The notes below the pieces were generated by a model. The model ran no database searches. It was not told the origin of the DNA and saw nothing but the letters and a program-made list of their open reading frames with translations. From Adiantum capillus-veneris (lineage: Eukaryota > Streptophyta > Polypodiopsida > Polypodiales > Pteridaceae): 64,000 bases of DNA. The DNA is taken from the NCBI GenBank assembly GCA_014529385.2, contig CM043963.1, forward strand, positions 75,023,912 through 75,087,911, given 5' to 3'. This document shows positions 1-14,739 of the stretch, piece after piece (the first letter of the stretch is position 1; every line of letters starts with the position of its first letter). The position numbers were made by a program, and so were the translations under genes.

Positions 1-1043
1 CAAAGTCACTTTTTAAAAAGCACTCGTAATCAACATTGAAATAACTTAAAACTAAAATTTTAAACAAAATCACGCGACAAAGCATTAAAAAACACCAACA
101 TTGAAAAAATTTGTGCTTCACATCAAAGAAATTGCACGTTTCAATTGAAAACTTGAACAAGTTGAGAATAAACAAGTACGAGATTCAAAACACCATATGT
201 ATTAACGGGAACAAAATCCCTGTCAATTCCAAGCTTTTACAAAAATACATCGCGAAAATGGAACGTTCTCACACAGAAAACTCTTCTCTTTTTTGGAGCA
301 AACAACCTTTTCATTGTTACAAAGAGATATTGCTTGGGCAAGGTACATTTGAGATTAAGATACTCGCGAAGGTGACTGAGGTGCCAGTCATTGTTCACTA
401 TAATGTGGTACGTGCTTCATTGTGGAGACGTATTTGCAGGTCAACTAAATCTCTAGCAGCAACCTCAGAGTCTAGTGTCTCCCATTCTTCCATCGTCAGC
501 TTCCATCTTCTATAGGGAAAGACCATCGACAAGATTTTCTTTGCATTATGGTATCTGAACACCACATTGTTAACAACTACAATGTACTTGATACTATCTC
601 CCTGGTGGTTGACCACCTTAGTTTCCCATCCAACTACAAGAAATCCATTGATCGCACTTCCCCCTTTGCAAGTCCACGTTGTTGGTGTCCTATGAACACT
701 CCGAAGTCAAAACATAAACACAAACACATGAAGAGACATAAACCATGTTACCGTGGCTTTGTGGGAACCATAGGTACACTTCATTGTTGCTTTCACATCC
801 ACCTCAATTCTCCTTTTGGGTGATGAAGGCATTGTCTGGCTTAGGCCATTCCAAACTCTCCAAGGTTGGCGAGTGAACCAGAGAAAGACTACCATATTCA
901 TTTCGCCTAGGTGTGACATAAGTATGATTATATAAAAAAATGTCATGTGAGGCAAGCTTAGAGGATGTATAGCCAGTATAGAGAAACTTTCCAAGCTCAG
1001 TGTGGATGGCCTCAAAAGTTCCTATGAAGGACTCTATTGGCTC
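1..1043. other. left flank of the CACTA nest, no recognised gene
   Basis: Nothing here matches a family I recognise. On the minus strand, about 700 down to 400 reads as a partly open stretch (including residues MEEWETLDSEVAARDLVDL) that could be a fragment of an old gene or element. It has no clear start, intron or domain. The opposite-strand open frames are short and overlap it. Confidence 0.3.
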
Positions 1044-1046
1044 CCA

Positions 1047-1300
1047 TGCTACAAGAGGTTGTGTGCACTTGTGACGTTTTTAGCGACGGAAATACATTGG
1101 GTTTTTATACTCCCCGGCATTGCTAAGACCGTTGCTAATAGCATCGATACAAGAACGTCGCTATGAGTGTCTCTAAAATCATCGCTATATAGCAACGCTA
1201 ATAGTGATGCTTACAAGCTATCTATAGTGACACTTATAGCGACGTTGCAAAGCCCTATATAGCGACGCTTATAGCAACACTCGAGAGTAAAAAAAATTGG
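1047..1300. repeat. element A terminus, first end type, with subterminal GCGACG repeats
   Basis: The tip is followed by GTTGTGTGC and then by many degenerate copies of TAGCGACG and its complement CGTCGCTA up to about 1290. Such subterminal arrays bind the accessory transposase protein in En/Spm elements. The same end type closes element B at 44070. Confidence 0.75.
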
Positions 1301-2995
1301 TGGCCGGGCATTCAATGCATCAACCATATTGAATGCTTCAATAATATAGTAAACTTAAATGAATCCATGATAAGCCCAGATTCACCTTTGAAAGAAAGTG
1401 CAAGCTTAGGTATAGACTGAAAGTAGTCACCCACAAGACAATATAACCATTAACTCCATCATCCATAGTATTGTTTGCAGAATAAAGATACAAAACTGAC
1501 AAAAAGTAAATTGATGAAAGTAAATCAATGACAATTGTACACATCATAGGCAAAATCACTTGATTGTTAAGCTTTGCAAATGTAATAGTTACAACACCAT
1601 TGTCTTTATTGAGAAAATATAGATGGTTTTCCAATAGGTAAAAAAAGACGTATACACATCATCTCATGATACATATGCTATGACAAAAGGAAACTAATGC
1701 TATCTAGCTACTGCTAGATTGACGTCTTCTAATCAAACGTCTCATCACGTCCAAGCGGCGTATCTGTCGGATTTTGCAAAAAAAAAACAATAAGACAGCT
1801 TTCTGTAAGTATAAACATATAATTTACAAAACAATACAACAAATAGAAAAGAGTAAACCCTAATACTAACCATGCCGTCGCGAGAACTCAGAATGTCCAT
1901 AAGGGCGTTTAAGCCCTTTCTGCTTGCGTACTCACGCTCGTACAGTGTGGGATCATGTCATGTCATCGACCACTATTCAAAACATACAAAGAATCCATTA
2001 TGTTAGAATTTAAAAGTACAAATAGAATTAACTACCAAACCTAAAGATCAATGCAAAAACACTTACAAACTAGGCCTCAAATGATGCCCACCCGCCGCTC
2101 CCCAAGTGGTACGAGCTCCTGGCCTCTACTCACGCTTTGGCTGCCTCCTTTTGTTGCTTCCACTTGTCAGGATTCTCGCGTACTGCGTGCTTCACATTCT
2201 TCCAATCTTCTTTGGCCAGCCAATCTAGTCTGTTCCACCCATGCTTTATTGCTTTTTTCACTTCAGAACGCTTGTGCTTGCAGTATTTGCACATTCAAAC
2301 CTTCATCAGGTCTTCATTGAATCGGTCATCCTGTGTTGTCACGAGAAACTCGTCATGAAGCATGCTGATGACTCTGCCTTTTAAATCACTTGGTACTTCA
2401 CTCCAAGTGTTTAGTATATAGTGTCTAAACACCTGAGAGCAAAGACCGTGCATGTGCGAGATCACCTTCTTCCCTTCATCATCCAAGATGATGCCACCAC
2501 TGAAGTGGACGGAGTAAAGCAAGCCCTCTCGCATGTGACGAGTGAACCTGGGTGTCCCGGCAGGGGTCTCTAGCGGCATGTCGATGGGGGTACGGACGTC
2601 AGGTGTCTCCACTGGAGTTTGGGCCTCGAAGCGAGAAGTGTCGACTAGGGTGACTCCCAGAGGAGTAGGTAGTGGTGTGTAGCCAGGAACGACCAATAGC
2701 TTCACAAAACCTGGCATAGATGGCAATGTCGTGGCTGGTGTGGGGGCGGGCAAAGAAGGGGAAGGTAAAGAGCTTCGTCGAACACGAGGCGGTTTCAAGG
2801 CATCAGTGGCGGCATCCCCACAACAACCGCCACCACCACCACTAGAGCGTCGGTGCCTAGAAGAGTGTGAAGATCATCTCGTCGACACCGAAGCTTTGGA
2901 GCGTGCTGAATGCTCCGAAAGAGAGGGAGACACTGAAGGAGTAGAACGACATGATGGTGCTCTAGAGCGATGACTATCCTCGTACCACTACCTCT

Positions 2996-3725
<730 letters not shown>

Positions 3726-4043
3726 TGGCAGAGGCACCTCCTTCGCGATTGCAGCCTCAGTCTCCATCACACTCGGAGCACAATGCTCATCGGTATATCA
3801 GACTTTCACAACACACTGAGGAGTGTCTCTGCTTGTGAGAACATACTTGGAGCATACGTACTTGGAGTGGACGCAATGACAATTAAACACAATTTAAATT
3901 TCTCAAGTATAGCCACGTGAATACAATATATATTATAAAACGGAGCAAAATTGTTCAAATACAATGTTTATGGCTTTAAGAGGTCTCTCTCTCATCCTCG
4001 CATAGCTCAACATAACTCCCTATATCTATATAGAGCTCTCCGT

Positions 4044-7000
4044 TTAGGCAGATGTCCTCCGTTTTGTTTTGTAGATCCTCTGCATGCACCCATAGAGAGT
4101 AGCAACTTGATGCTCGTCTAGCACCACCTCAGCGGCTTCTAACTGAGCATCTTCTCCAATATCCTCCATTGATGCCGCTGTGATTGGCACATGGTAGCCC
4201 TCATACGTCTGTGCGCTACGAGGGGCAACCTCTATGACGTACCACCAGTTTGATGCAGACTTTGTAGGATGAAATATCACCTGCCGAAGCCACATAACTT
4301 ACATGAGATCTTCCAAGCACATAACTTCTAAAATTGGATAGCTTCCAAGAACATAACTTACTTGTTCACAATGCTCACGTAGTACGAAAGTGTCTCTTAG
4401 GTCGGTATTTTTTAGTTGAATCCACTTCAAGGAAATCAGACTCTCCTTTGCGCAGAGTAGTGTTATGACCCTCCATGTTTATCTTGAACCATTGCACGTT
4501 GAACAAGTCGAAAAAAAATCCTCTATAATTGATCCTCAAAATCTCTTGAAACGTGTCGAAGTAAGTGAGCTCCGCCACCACAAGATCTGCATCAAGAGAC
4601 CATCGTCGACTAGACTATTCAAATTTTGCCATGATTCCCAATCTTAAGTAAATGCTTTTTGTCAATTCGTTCCATCCTAAAATATCGAGCTTTACACCGT
4701 GCTGTTGTGTATGACTTATACTACAACCAACCAATATTATGAGTGGCCGTTCAAACATCTAGATAGTCACTAGTCGTACATTGCAAACTTACCTTGGTCG
4801 TGCAACCCCGAGAGTACTCCCACTCCTCCTCGGTCACTTCTTCACCGCACTGTTGTGCGCTTTTCAATTGGTTGTGCAACCATCTTAAGCTCATGAATGT
4901 TGGTAGGTTCTTCAAACCCACCGGATACTGCATCGATGGTCGTCTTCCCCGATTTTTTTGCTCTTGCTTTGCATCCTCGTATTGTGAAATCCACTTTTGC
5001 ATCACTGGATTGTGAAGCATGGAAAATCGATTGATTTTAGCCTCTAGATCTTCCGTCATCTTCTTCTCAACACCGAGATTGCACATGACAATCCCAGATA
5101 TGCTCTCATCATCTATGGTTCTCCATAACATGTCCCGGGCTTTATCAAATCCGTCTAGCCACTCTCGAATGTAAAATAGAGACTCTAATACCAGCCAACC
5201 TTCTGCCATGCTACCCTCCGAACAAGCCTTCTGACGCACATATCCCTTAAGTGTTTTCATGAAACGTTCTAAAAAGAACATCCATCTGGAATGTATTGTA
5301 CTAGCTATTTCCACCTCATCAACTATGTGAACAAGAAGATGCATCTGAATGGTTAGCATGGTAGTAGGAAAGTATTTCTCAAACATACACACAACCTTCG
5401 CAGCATTTAGTTTGGCAAATGGTATGGAGTCTACATTGATCTCCATTTGTGAGATCCATTGCACCAACTTCGCAAGTTTGTAGATTGTGTTACGGACATC
5501 AGGAGACAAACATCCCTCAATGGCCACCGGTAAAATAAACTGAAAAACACGTCTAGCAATGATATTAAATTCCACACACGAATTTGTTACACAATTCGCA
5601 CTATGATATATTCCACTTCAAACATACCTGATACATTTTATGTCAGTTGTGTGACTTCAAACCTGTAAGCTTTCCTTCTTTAGTGAAACACGTTTGGAGT
5701 GAGTGCATTACGCCAATGGGGGTCCGCACAGATCGAATGGTCTCTTTTACTTTGCCTTCTTGGGATCCTGTGAAAATCCATGGCGCTTTAGGGAGTTTTA
5801 TCAATCCATTGAATGCTGTCTGCGGCCAATATTTCTCCATATGATCCACATTTCTAAGGTAAATCCTAGCTCTCAAAGTATCTTTCTTACTGATCAAATG
5901 GTCCCATAGCAGATTACCCACATTCTTGAATATGTGCATTGGATTGAGCAAGTGATTGATCATGAGTCGGGGCCAATATGGTAACTCGTACCATAGAGAG
6001 AGTCTCTTCATCCTTGGGGACAAACCCTCATCACACATATCTCCTTCTACTCTAACCATGCTTGTGCAGACATCCTTGGTGGCTCTCTTCCCAAAAATCC
6101 ATCACATAACACATGATTCTTTGGAAGATACATTTGATGACCTTCGTAGATTTGCTTCTTCAATGAGGGCGCCTGACAAGCATTTAGTCTAGGTCCACAT
6201 GTGACACATGCTCTGTATCCGCTTGTTTGAAGCCCTGCATGTATACACATGACAATAGATAAGCTTGAGAAAAACCAAGATTTAGAGTCTTTGAGTTTGA
6301 GTGTAAATCACTTGAGCATTCTGTTAGTCCGGGATAGTCATGCATGGTCCACATTAGAATGCCTCTGATCAAAGCATTCCATTGACCTGTGTGTCGGCTC
6401 ATATCCACCACTTCTATGCCAATCCACAATTGTTGTAGCTCTTCCAATAGTGGATGAAGATACACATCCATATTCTTCACTTTATACCGCCCCAGCACAA
6501 TCAAACTTAGCCACAGGTGCCCCTTCTTGGTAGTCAGCCAAGGGGGAATGTTGTAGTTGACGATGACAAGGGGCCATACACTGTAAGATGTTGATCTTTG
6601 ACCAAATGGATTTACGCCATCCATAGCCATGCCTAGGAGCAAATTTTGAGCTTCCCTGGCAAAATTCGGCCATGTTTCGTCTATATGTTTCCAGGCTGCG
6701 CAATCTGCAGGAATCCGTAGCACACCATCCGAAGATTTATTCTCCTCATGCCATGATGCTAGGGCGACCATGGACTTACATTCGAAGAAATGCTTGATGC
6801 GAGGAAACATAGGAAAATGTCGCAAAACCTTTTGTGGATTTTTTGTTCCATGGAGATCTACTCGATATCTCTTGGAATCACATTTCGGACACTTCTCCAT
6901 GTCTATGTATTGCCCTCTGAAAAGAATGCAGTCGTTAGGACAAGCGTGAATCTAATTGTAATCCATCCCCAAGTTTCGCAAGATCTTTCTTGCTTCCTCT

Positions 7001-7683
7001 CTGGAATCTGGCATCACATTATCAGCTGGCAGTATGTGCTCTTTGAGAAATCTACACAGCAAAAAAATGCGGTACACTTGTGTAATTAATCTATCATATC
7101 ATTATACATCTAGAGTTTTTTATTAAAGTAAACACATTGTAATAGATCACTTGAAAAGCGTTGTGATGCTAGTGTCACTCCATCCAAAATTTGCCTGCAT
7201 GTTGAGAAGAACCAGGAGTGCCTTCGATCTAGACACACGTGCTCCATCATACAATGGCGTATCGGCTTCACTTTTCATATCATCATAGATAAGCCTTTGT
7301 GAATCCATGATCGTCTCGATCATTTCATCGATTTCGGGCTCAAAAATTTCCTCATTGGGAATGTGGTCTGCATGATCATCCTTCGAGCCGTCAGAGGCTA
7401 TATCTTGTGGCCTCACGTATGTTGCTTAACCAAAGTGCCTGCGAACACGTCTATTGGGTTGCAAGATTGCTGCATGTTGGTCAGCGTCGGAGTCCGACGA
7501 GTTATAATTGGCAACAACCCGATCTATAAAAGATGGATCAAACTCGCCAAATTTGTGAACGTGCTACAAAGAAACGCGTCTTGTCCATCTCACAGCATGC
7601 TTGCATTGATTACAAGGACATAAGATCCTTGTTGAGAGATAGGTGTTTCGGTTGGACGGCCCCACATCCTTGTCGCTACTCAT
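4044..7683 (-). pseudogene. element A TNP2-like CACTA transposase, decayed
   Basis: This is the counterpart of the transposase in element B. It starts at ATG 7683-7681 (MSSD). Blocks in order are: the acidic N-terminal region (7416-7147, EPEIDEMIETIMDSQRL); the Transposase_21/TNP2 core (6900-6184, with MEKCPKCDSKRYRVD, LRHFPMFPRIKHFF, AWKHIDETWPNFA, IPPWLTTKKGH, WTMHDYPGLTE); the NPMHIFKNV block (6059-5643); a DUF4218-like block (5575-4751, HLLVHIVDEVEIA, RWMFFLERFMKTLKGYVR, EGSMAEGW); and a DUF4216-like block (4581-4044, FDTFQEILRINYRGF). Stops and frame breaks separate them, for example stops near 7437 and 7571, and TAG inside the Asn-Tyr-Asn before IHACPND near 6955. Homology to the B tail runs on to about 3945. 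It keeps about 20 bases near 6015-6035 that B has lost. Confidence 0.85.
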
Positions 7684-7746
7684 AGTGAAGTTAAAAACCT
7701 TATAACTTGGACATAAATTTAATCTTTTATTGGCATCCTCTGTCTT

Positions 7747-7831
<85 letters not shown>

Positions 7832-8642
7832 TTCACACTGTAAACTATCTCACATTCTCTAGTCATGTCCAATCCTCGCACGCCTCGGTCTAGAGGTGCA
7901 CGGAGATCAGAACCACCGGGTTATAATCTCATCTTTATTGGTCAATGCCTATATTTATGGGTACGAGAAATCTACACACCCACATCTACATGATAGTGCA
8001 TGTAGTGGACAAAACCCCTTTGCCTCTTCTCTAGCTGTAGCAATTCACAGCATTTGAACATCTCTTCACAGCAGATCTTTGTTCGAGGGATTACTTAGCA
8101 CATTACATGTTGGCCTCCAATATGAGTATCATGCCGTTGAAAGCTTTGTAACTTAAGGTCACATCCGTAGAGATAAAGAAGAGAGGGATCACCGTTCGTC
8201 TAACTCTAATTTTTTTACTGTAATCCCAAAGGTAGACTCTAATATAAAAACTCAATCCAAAATCTAATCTTATTGAACATGTGGTGATTCGCGGCTAATT
8301 GAATATGGTTAGTGTATGAGTTAATAGGTGTCAGATTCTGATGGGAATATACATATTGTTGTGTAACTAGTGTTTGCTCTTTGGGCAAAGTGCGCCTTCA
8401 TTGACATGCACTAAAATCTAATCTAGTCTTAAATCGAACATACATCTAGATCTAATCTAACCTTAAACTCAAAATAAACGTAAATCTAATCTAATCTTAA
8501 ATCTAACCTAAAACTAAACGTAATCTAACTTAAATTTAAATTTAATCTAGTTAATCTTAAATCTTGTCTTAATCTTAAATCTAAATATAATCTAATATTA
8601 AACTCAACATAAACCTAAATCTAATCCACTCTTAAATTCTAA
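7684..8642. other. element A 5' region: CT tract and AT-rich degenerate repeats
   Basis: There is no gene. It holds a (CT)n run at 7750-7828, then DNA also found 5' of the B transposase (for example the 8.05-8.2 kb stretch matches 10.4-10.5 kb in reverse complement), then a degenerate AT-rich array built on TAAATCTAATCTAA-like words up to the TAA where element B is inserted. The array continues on the other side of B from 44071. Confidence 0.6.
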
Positions 8643-8835
8643 CACTACAAGAGGCTATTCATATTAGCCACGCTCAAAAAAAAAATTCCCGGCGTCGCTA
8701 TAACCGTTGCAAATTTACAAAGAAATTTGCGACGCTCATAGCGACGCCGGCTAGGCTAAAAAAATAACCGAGCGCGCCCAAAAACTCAGATCTGAGATCT
8801 GAGTTTTTCGGCGCCCTCAAGCAAGGAGCAGGTAA

Positions 8836-8883
<48 letters not shown>

Positions 8884-8978
8884 CTTCTCCACACACACAC
8901 ACACACACACACAAGGAGAGGAAGGAGAGCCAGGTATGCTCCTTCCCTCTCCTCATTCTCATGTTCCCTTCCCCTCTT

Positions 8979-9013
<35 letters not shown>

Positions 9014-9038
9014 TACACACACACACACACATAGTGTT

Positions 9039-9078
<40 letters not shown>

Positions 9079-9310
9079 AACATAAACAAAAACGCACACA
9101 CACATACATAAACAAAGAATGCACACACACATTGAGAGAGGAAAAGAGAGAGAGAGCATGCATAAACAAAAAACGCACGCATTGAGAGAGGAAAAGAGAG
9201 AGAGAACATGCATAAACAAAAAACGCACACATTGAGAGAGAAAAAGAGAGAGAAAACATGCATACGATCCAAAAAAACGCACACACATTGAGAGAGAAAG
9301 AGAGAGAAAC
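8643..9310. repeat. element B terminus, second end type, with microsatellites
   Basis: After the tip comes CTATTCATATTAGC and GCGACG-type subterminal words, then (CT)n at 8838-8879, (AC)n at 8890-8913 and 9000-9031, (GA)n at 9042-9074, and four short units of the form CATTGAGAGAGGAAAAGAGAGAG between 9130 and 9310. The whole region is mirrored at 44240-44908, the second-type end of element A. Apparent open frames here are microsatellite artefacts. Confidence 0.8.
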
Positions 9311-10187
9311 TAATTTAACATCGTAGGAAACGAATTAAAATTAAAAGACCTAAAGATCTAGCCGACGAGGAGTTGAACTCAAGACCTATTATTCAAGAGG
9401 GAAATGGCATAATCAATCTATCATACTTGGCATGGGTGATAGAAAGGTTATACCATTTATCTCTTTTTATTGGCACACACATCCACACACGCGCACACAC
9501 ACAAGAAGAAGAGAGTTATAACGTCGTAGGAAACTATCCTAAAAGACGTTAAAGATTAGGTTAGATGTAGAGTTACGTTAAATTAGATTTAGGTTTATTT
9601 AAGTTAAATTAGATTAGATTTAGGTTTATTTTTAACTAGATTTACGTTTATTTATGCTAGATTTAGATTTACGTTATATTAGATTAGATTTGGGTCTCCA
9701 TAGACTGCGATGCCTGCATGAAGCGGGTGAAGAAAGCCCTCAATGGAATATAGGGTATTGCTGCCTTCACTCATGGTGGGCTCCGTCGATCCAAAAGTAC
9801 TGGTGAAATGTCTTCAGAAGATAGGGAAGAAGGTGGATCTTCAGGGCGGCAAGAGTCACTACATCCCCGACACAATGACCATCTAGACAACCTCTAGTCA
9901 TTCAACAGCAACTTCAAAGTTAGTAACAAGAGCAAGAACGGTCTAAAGGGCCAATTGCTGTCGTCAGATGTGGATGGAGATGAGGCAGCGTCACCGCCGA
10001 AAGTTAACTCTCACATCTTTAGTGATGAGAATGCCAACTCTTGCCGAGTTATGTGAAAAATTTTGTGTTAAATCAGTTTTAAGGTTCTTATAATCCCTGT
10101 TAGTTTAGTTCTTTGTTTTTAATATAACATAATTTACGTTAGATTTAGATTTATGTTATATTAGATTAGACTTAGGTTTATTTAGGT

Positions 10188-10223
<36 letters not shown>

Positions 10224-10655
10224 GAAGAAGAGAGTTTTAACGTCGTAGGAAACTATCCCAAAAGACGTTAAAGATTAGGTTAGATGTAGACTTACGTTAA
10301 ATTAGATTTAGGTTTATTTTTAGTTAGATTTACGTTTATTTAGATTTACACTTATTTACGTTAGATCGAGTCCACGCAAGAATTACTTACGGTTTAGGGT
10401 TTAGAGTTAGACGAACAGTGAAAAGATCTACTGTGAAAAGATGTTAAGATGCTGTGAAGTGCTACAGCTAGAGAAGAGGCAAAGGGGTTTTGTCCACTAC
10501 ATGCAGTATCATGTAGACGTGGGTGTGTAGATTTCTTGTACCCACAAATATACGTATTGACCAATAAAGACGAGATTATAACCCGGTGGTCCTGATCTCC
10601 GTGCACCTCTAGACCGAGGTGTGCGGGGATTGGACATGACTAGAGAATGTGAGGT

Positions 10656-10697
<42 letters not shown>

Positions 10698-10759
10698 GAC
10701 GAAGAATGCCAATAGAATATTAAATTTGTTGTCCAAGTTATAAGATTTTTATCCTCATT
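9311..10759. other. element B 5' noncoding region
   Basis: There is no convincing gene. Contents are degenerate AT-rich arrays of TTAGATTTAGGTTTATT-like words (9540-9690 and 10130-10370), a (CA)n tract at 10193-10222, a unique block at 9700-10050 without an intact frame, and a (GA)n tract at 10659-10694. The last hundred bases precede the transposase ATG and match the same region of element A. Confidence 0.55.
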
Positions 10760-13700
10760 ATGAGTAGTGACGAGGATGTGGGACTGTCCAACCGAAACAC
10801 CTATCTCTCAACGAGGGTCTTATGTCCTTGTAATCAATGCAAGGATGCTGTGCGATGGACAAGACGTGTTTCTTTGCAGCACGTTCGGGAATTTAGCGAG
10901 TTCGATCCATCTATTATAGATCGAGTTGTTGCCAATTATAACTCGTCGGACTCTGACGCTGGCCAACAAGCAGCAATCTTGCAACGCAATAGACGTGTTC
11001 GCAGGCGCTTTGGTCAAGCAGCATATGTGAGGCCACAAGATGTAGCCTCTGACAGCTCGGGGGATGATCATGCAGAGCACATTCCCAACAAGGCAATGTT
11101 TGAGCCCGAGATTGATGAAATGATCGAGACGATCATGGATTCAGAAAGGCTTATCTATGATGATATGAAAAGTGAAGCCGATACGCCATTGTATAATGGA
11201 GCACGTATGTCTAGATTGAAAGCACTCCTGGTTCTTCTCAACATGCAGGCAAAGTTTGGATGGAGTGACATTAGCGTCACAGCGCTTTTCAGGAAATCTA
11301 TTACAATTAGTTTACTTTAATAAAACTCTAAATGTATAATGATCTGATAGATTTTTACACGACTGTATCGTATTTTTATGTTGTGTAGATTGCTTAAAGA
11401 GCACATACTACCAGCTGACAATGTGATGCCAGATTCTCGAGATGAAGCAAGAAAGATTTTGCGAAACTTGGGGATGGATTACAATTCTATCCACGCTTGT
11501 CCTAATGACTGCATTCTTTTCAGAGGGGAATACATAGACATGGAGAAGTGTCCGAAATGTGATTCCGAAAGATATCGAGTAGATCTTCAGGGGACAAAAA
11601 TTCCACAAAAGGTTTTGCGACATTTTCCTCTGCTTCCTCGCATCAAGCATTTCTTCGAATGTAAGTCCATGGCCGCCCTAGCATCATGGCATGAGGAGAA
11701 TAAATCTTCGGATGGTGTGCTACGAATTCCTGCAGATTGCGCAGCCTGGAAACATATAGATGGAACATGGTCGGATTTTTCCAGGGAAGCTCGAAATTTG
11801 CGCTTAGGCCTGGCTATGGATGGCGTAAATCCATTTGGACAAAGATCAACATCTTACAGTGTATGGCCCGTTGTCATCGTCAACTACAACATTCCCCCGT
11901 GGTTGACTACGAAGAAGGGGCACCTATGGCTAAGCTTGATTGTGCCAGGGCGATATAAAGTGGGGAATATGGATGTGTATCTTCGTCCACTATTGGAAGA
12001 TCTACAACAATTGTGGATTGGCATAGAGGTGGTGGATATGAGCCGACACACAGGACGACGGAATGCTTTGATCATAGGCATTCTAATGTGGACCATGCAT
12101 GACTATCCCGGGCTAACAGAATGCTCAGGTGATCTATTGACACTCCTCACTCAGACACTGTAAATCTTGTTTTTTCCCATAGTTGATATATTATCATGTG
12201 TATACATGCAGGGCTTCAAACAAGCGGATACAGAGCATGTGTCACATGTGGACCTAGACTGAATGCACGTAGGGCACCCTCACTGAAGAAGCAAATCTAC
12301 GAAGGTCATCAAGCGTATCTTCCAGAGAATCATGTGTTACGCGACGGCTTTTTGGGAAGAGAGCCACCAAGGATGTCTGCACAAGCATGGTTAGAGCAGA
12401 AGGAGATGTGCGATGAAGAGACTATCTCTATGGTACGAGTTACCATACTGGCCCCGACTCAGGATCAATCACTTGCTCGATCCAATGCACATATTCAAGA
12501 ATGTGGGTAATCTACTATGGGACCATCTGACCGGCAAGAAAGATACTTTGGGAGCCAAAGTTGACCTTAGAAATGTGGATCGTATGGAGCAATATTGGCC
12601 GCAAACAGCGTCTGATGGATCGATAAAACTCCCTAAAGCACCATGGATTTTCACAGGAGCCCAAGAACGCAAAGTAAAAGAGACCATTCGATCTTTGCGG
12701 ACCCCCACTGGCGTAATGCACTCGCTCCGAACGTGTTTTACTAAAGAAGGAAAGCTTACCGGTTTGAAGTCACTCGATTGGCATAAAATGTGTCAGGTAC
12801 GTTCATAGTGGACTTTAATATCATTGCATAAAATGTGGACTTTAATATCATTGTTGCACATACTTTACAGTTTATTTTACCGGTTGCCATTGAGGGATGT
12901 TTGTCTCTCGACATCCGTAACACAATCTACAAACTTGCAAAGCTGGTGCAATGGATCTCACAAAAGGAGATCAACGTAGACTCCATACCATTCGCCAAAC
13001 TAAATGCTGCGGAGCTTGTGTGCATGTTTGAGAAACATTTTCCTACTACCATGCTAACCATTCAAGTGCATCTTCTTGTTCACATAGTTGATGAGGTGGA
13101 AATAGCTGGCACAGTTCATTCCAGATGGATGTTCTTCTTAGAACATTTCATGAAAACGCTTAAGGGATATGTGCGTCAAAAGGCACGTCGGGAGGGTAGC
13201 ATGGCAGAAGGTTGGTTGGTATCAGAGTCCCTAGTGTACATTGGAGAGTGGCTAGACGGATTTGATAAAGCCCGGGACACGCTATGGCGAACCATAGATG
13301 ATGAGCGCATATCTGGGATTGTCATGTGCAATCTCGGTGTTGAGAAGAAGATGACGGAAGATCTAGAGGCTAAAATCAACCGATTTTGCATGCTTCACAA
13401 TCCAGTGATGCAAAAGTGGATTTCACAATATGAGGATGCAAAGCAAGAGCGACAAAGGGCACGAATCGAGTGGAGACGGGGAAGACAACCACCGATGCAC
13501 TATCCAGCGGTTCAGGAGAGCCTACCAACCTTCATGAGCTTAAGATAGTTGCACAACCAATTGAAAAGCGCACAACAATGCGGTGACGACGTGACTGAGG
13601 AAGAGTGGGAGTACTCTCGGGGTTGCACGACCAAGGTAAGTTTGCAATGTACGACTAGCAAGTGACTTTATTTATAAACGTTTGAACAGCCACTCATAAT

Positions 13701-14510
13701 CTTTGTTCGTTGTAGTATAAGTCATACACAGCAGCATGGTGTAAAGGTCGACATTTTAGGGTGGAACGAATCGACAAAAAGCGTTTTACTCAAGATTGTG
13801 GAATCATGGCAAAATTTGAACAGTTTAGTCGACGACGTTCCTCTGATGCATATCTTGTGGTGGCGGAACTCACTTACTTCGGCACGCTGCAAGAGATTTT
13901 GAGGATCGATTACAGAGGATTTTTTGTCGACTTGTTCGACGTGCAATGATTCAAGATAATCATGGAGGGTCGCAACGCTACTGTGCGTAGAGGAGAGTCT
14001 GGTTTTCTTGAGGTGGATTCTACTAAGAAATGGATTGACCTAAGAGACACTTTCGTACTACCCGAGCATTGTGAACAAGTAAGTATGTAAATAGTTAACA
14101 TCCCCCTTTTACAAGTTATGTGCTTGAAAGCTCTCATGTAAGTTATGTGGCTCTGGCAGGTAATATTTCATCCTACAAAGTCTACATCAAACTGGTGGTA
14201 CGTCATAGAGGTAGCCCCTCGTAGTGCAAGGACGTATGAAGGCTACCATGTGCCAATCACAACGGCATCAATGGAGGAGATCAGAGAAGATGCTCAATCA
14301 GAAGCCGCTGCGGTGGTGCCAGACGAGCATCAAGATGCTACTACTCTATATGGGGTGCATGCAGAGGAGCTACAAAATGAAACAGAGGATATGTGTTTAA
14401 ACGGAGAGCTCTATATAGATATAGAAGTTATGCTGAGTTATGCGAGGATGAGAGAGAGATCTCTTAAAGCCACAAATATTGTATTTGAACAATTTTGCTC
14501 CGTGTTGTAA
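10760..14510 (+). pseudogene. element B TNP2-like CACTA transposase, nearly complete but broken
   Basis: The TNP2 transposase cuts and joins CACTA ends in the nucleus. The first exon (10760 to about 11290) has the N-terminal Cys block (VLCPCNQCKDAVRW) and an acidic region. After an intron ending in TAG near 11389, the Transposase_21 core follows (IHACPNDCILF, MEKCPKCDSERYRVD, LRHFPLLPRIKHFF, AWKHIDGTW, LRLGLAMDGVNPFGQ, WTMHDYPGLTECSG). A GT-AG intron (about 12127-12210) leads to GYRACVTCGPRL. DUF4218-like (HLLVHIVDEVEIAG, EGSMAEGW, about 13070-13210) and DUF4216-like (FGTLQEILRIDYRGFFVDLF, about 13880-13945) blocks follow, with introns at about 13636-13714 and 14078-14160. Defects are a deletion of about 20 bases near 12410 (present in A) that shifts the frame, TAG after FMSLR at 13546-13548, TGA at about 13948, and a changed first donor (CAGGAAAT). 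Confidence 0.88.
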
Positions 14511-14739
14511 AAGCTCTGGCTCTCTAAGTACCTTCCATGGTGTATAACGCTCTTTTCTACTCGCGCTCACATCTTTTGATTGAAAATTCTGAGTTTTCGA
14601 CTTGCCTCTTCTATCACTCAATTCATTGCGTCATTGTATTTATATGCATCATTACGTCATTGTATTTAATGGTCTTTGCGTCATTGTCTACTCTATTCAT
14701 TCAATATTAAGTTTAAATATTCGTGTGTTTAATGCAGGT

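Noticed and set aside
8440-8640. Interstitial telomere repeats (AAACCTAAATCTAATCT-like)
   Set aside because: No run of the plant telomere unit TTTAGGG occurs. The words are degenerate and belong to the CACTA 5' regions of both A and B.
8698-9288. Long open frames rich in Leu-Ser, Cys-Val and Arg-Glu
   Set aside because: They are produced by CT, GT/AC and GA microsatellites in the CACTA ends; the same holds at 3374-3920, 22544-22930 and 44213-44906.
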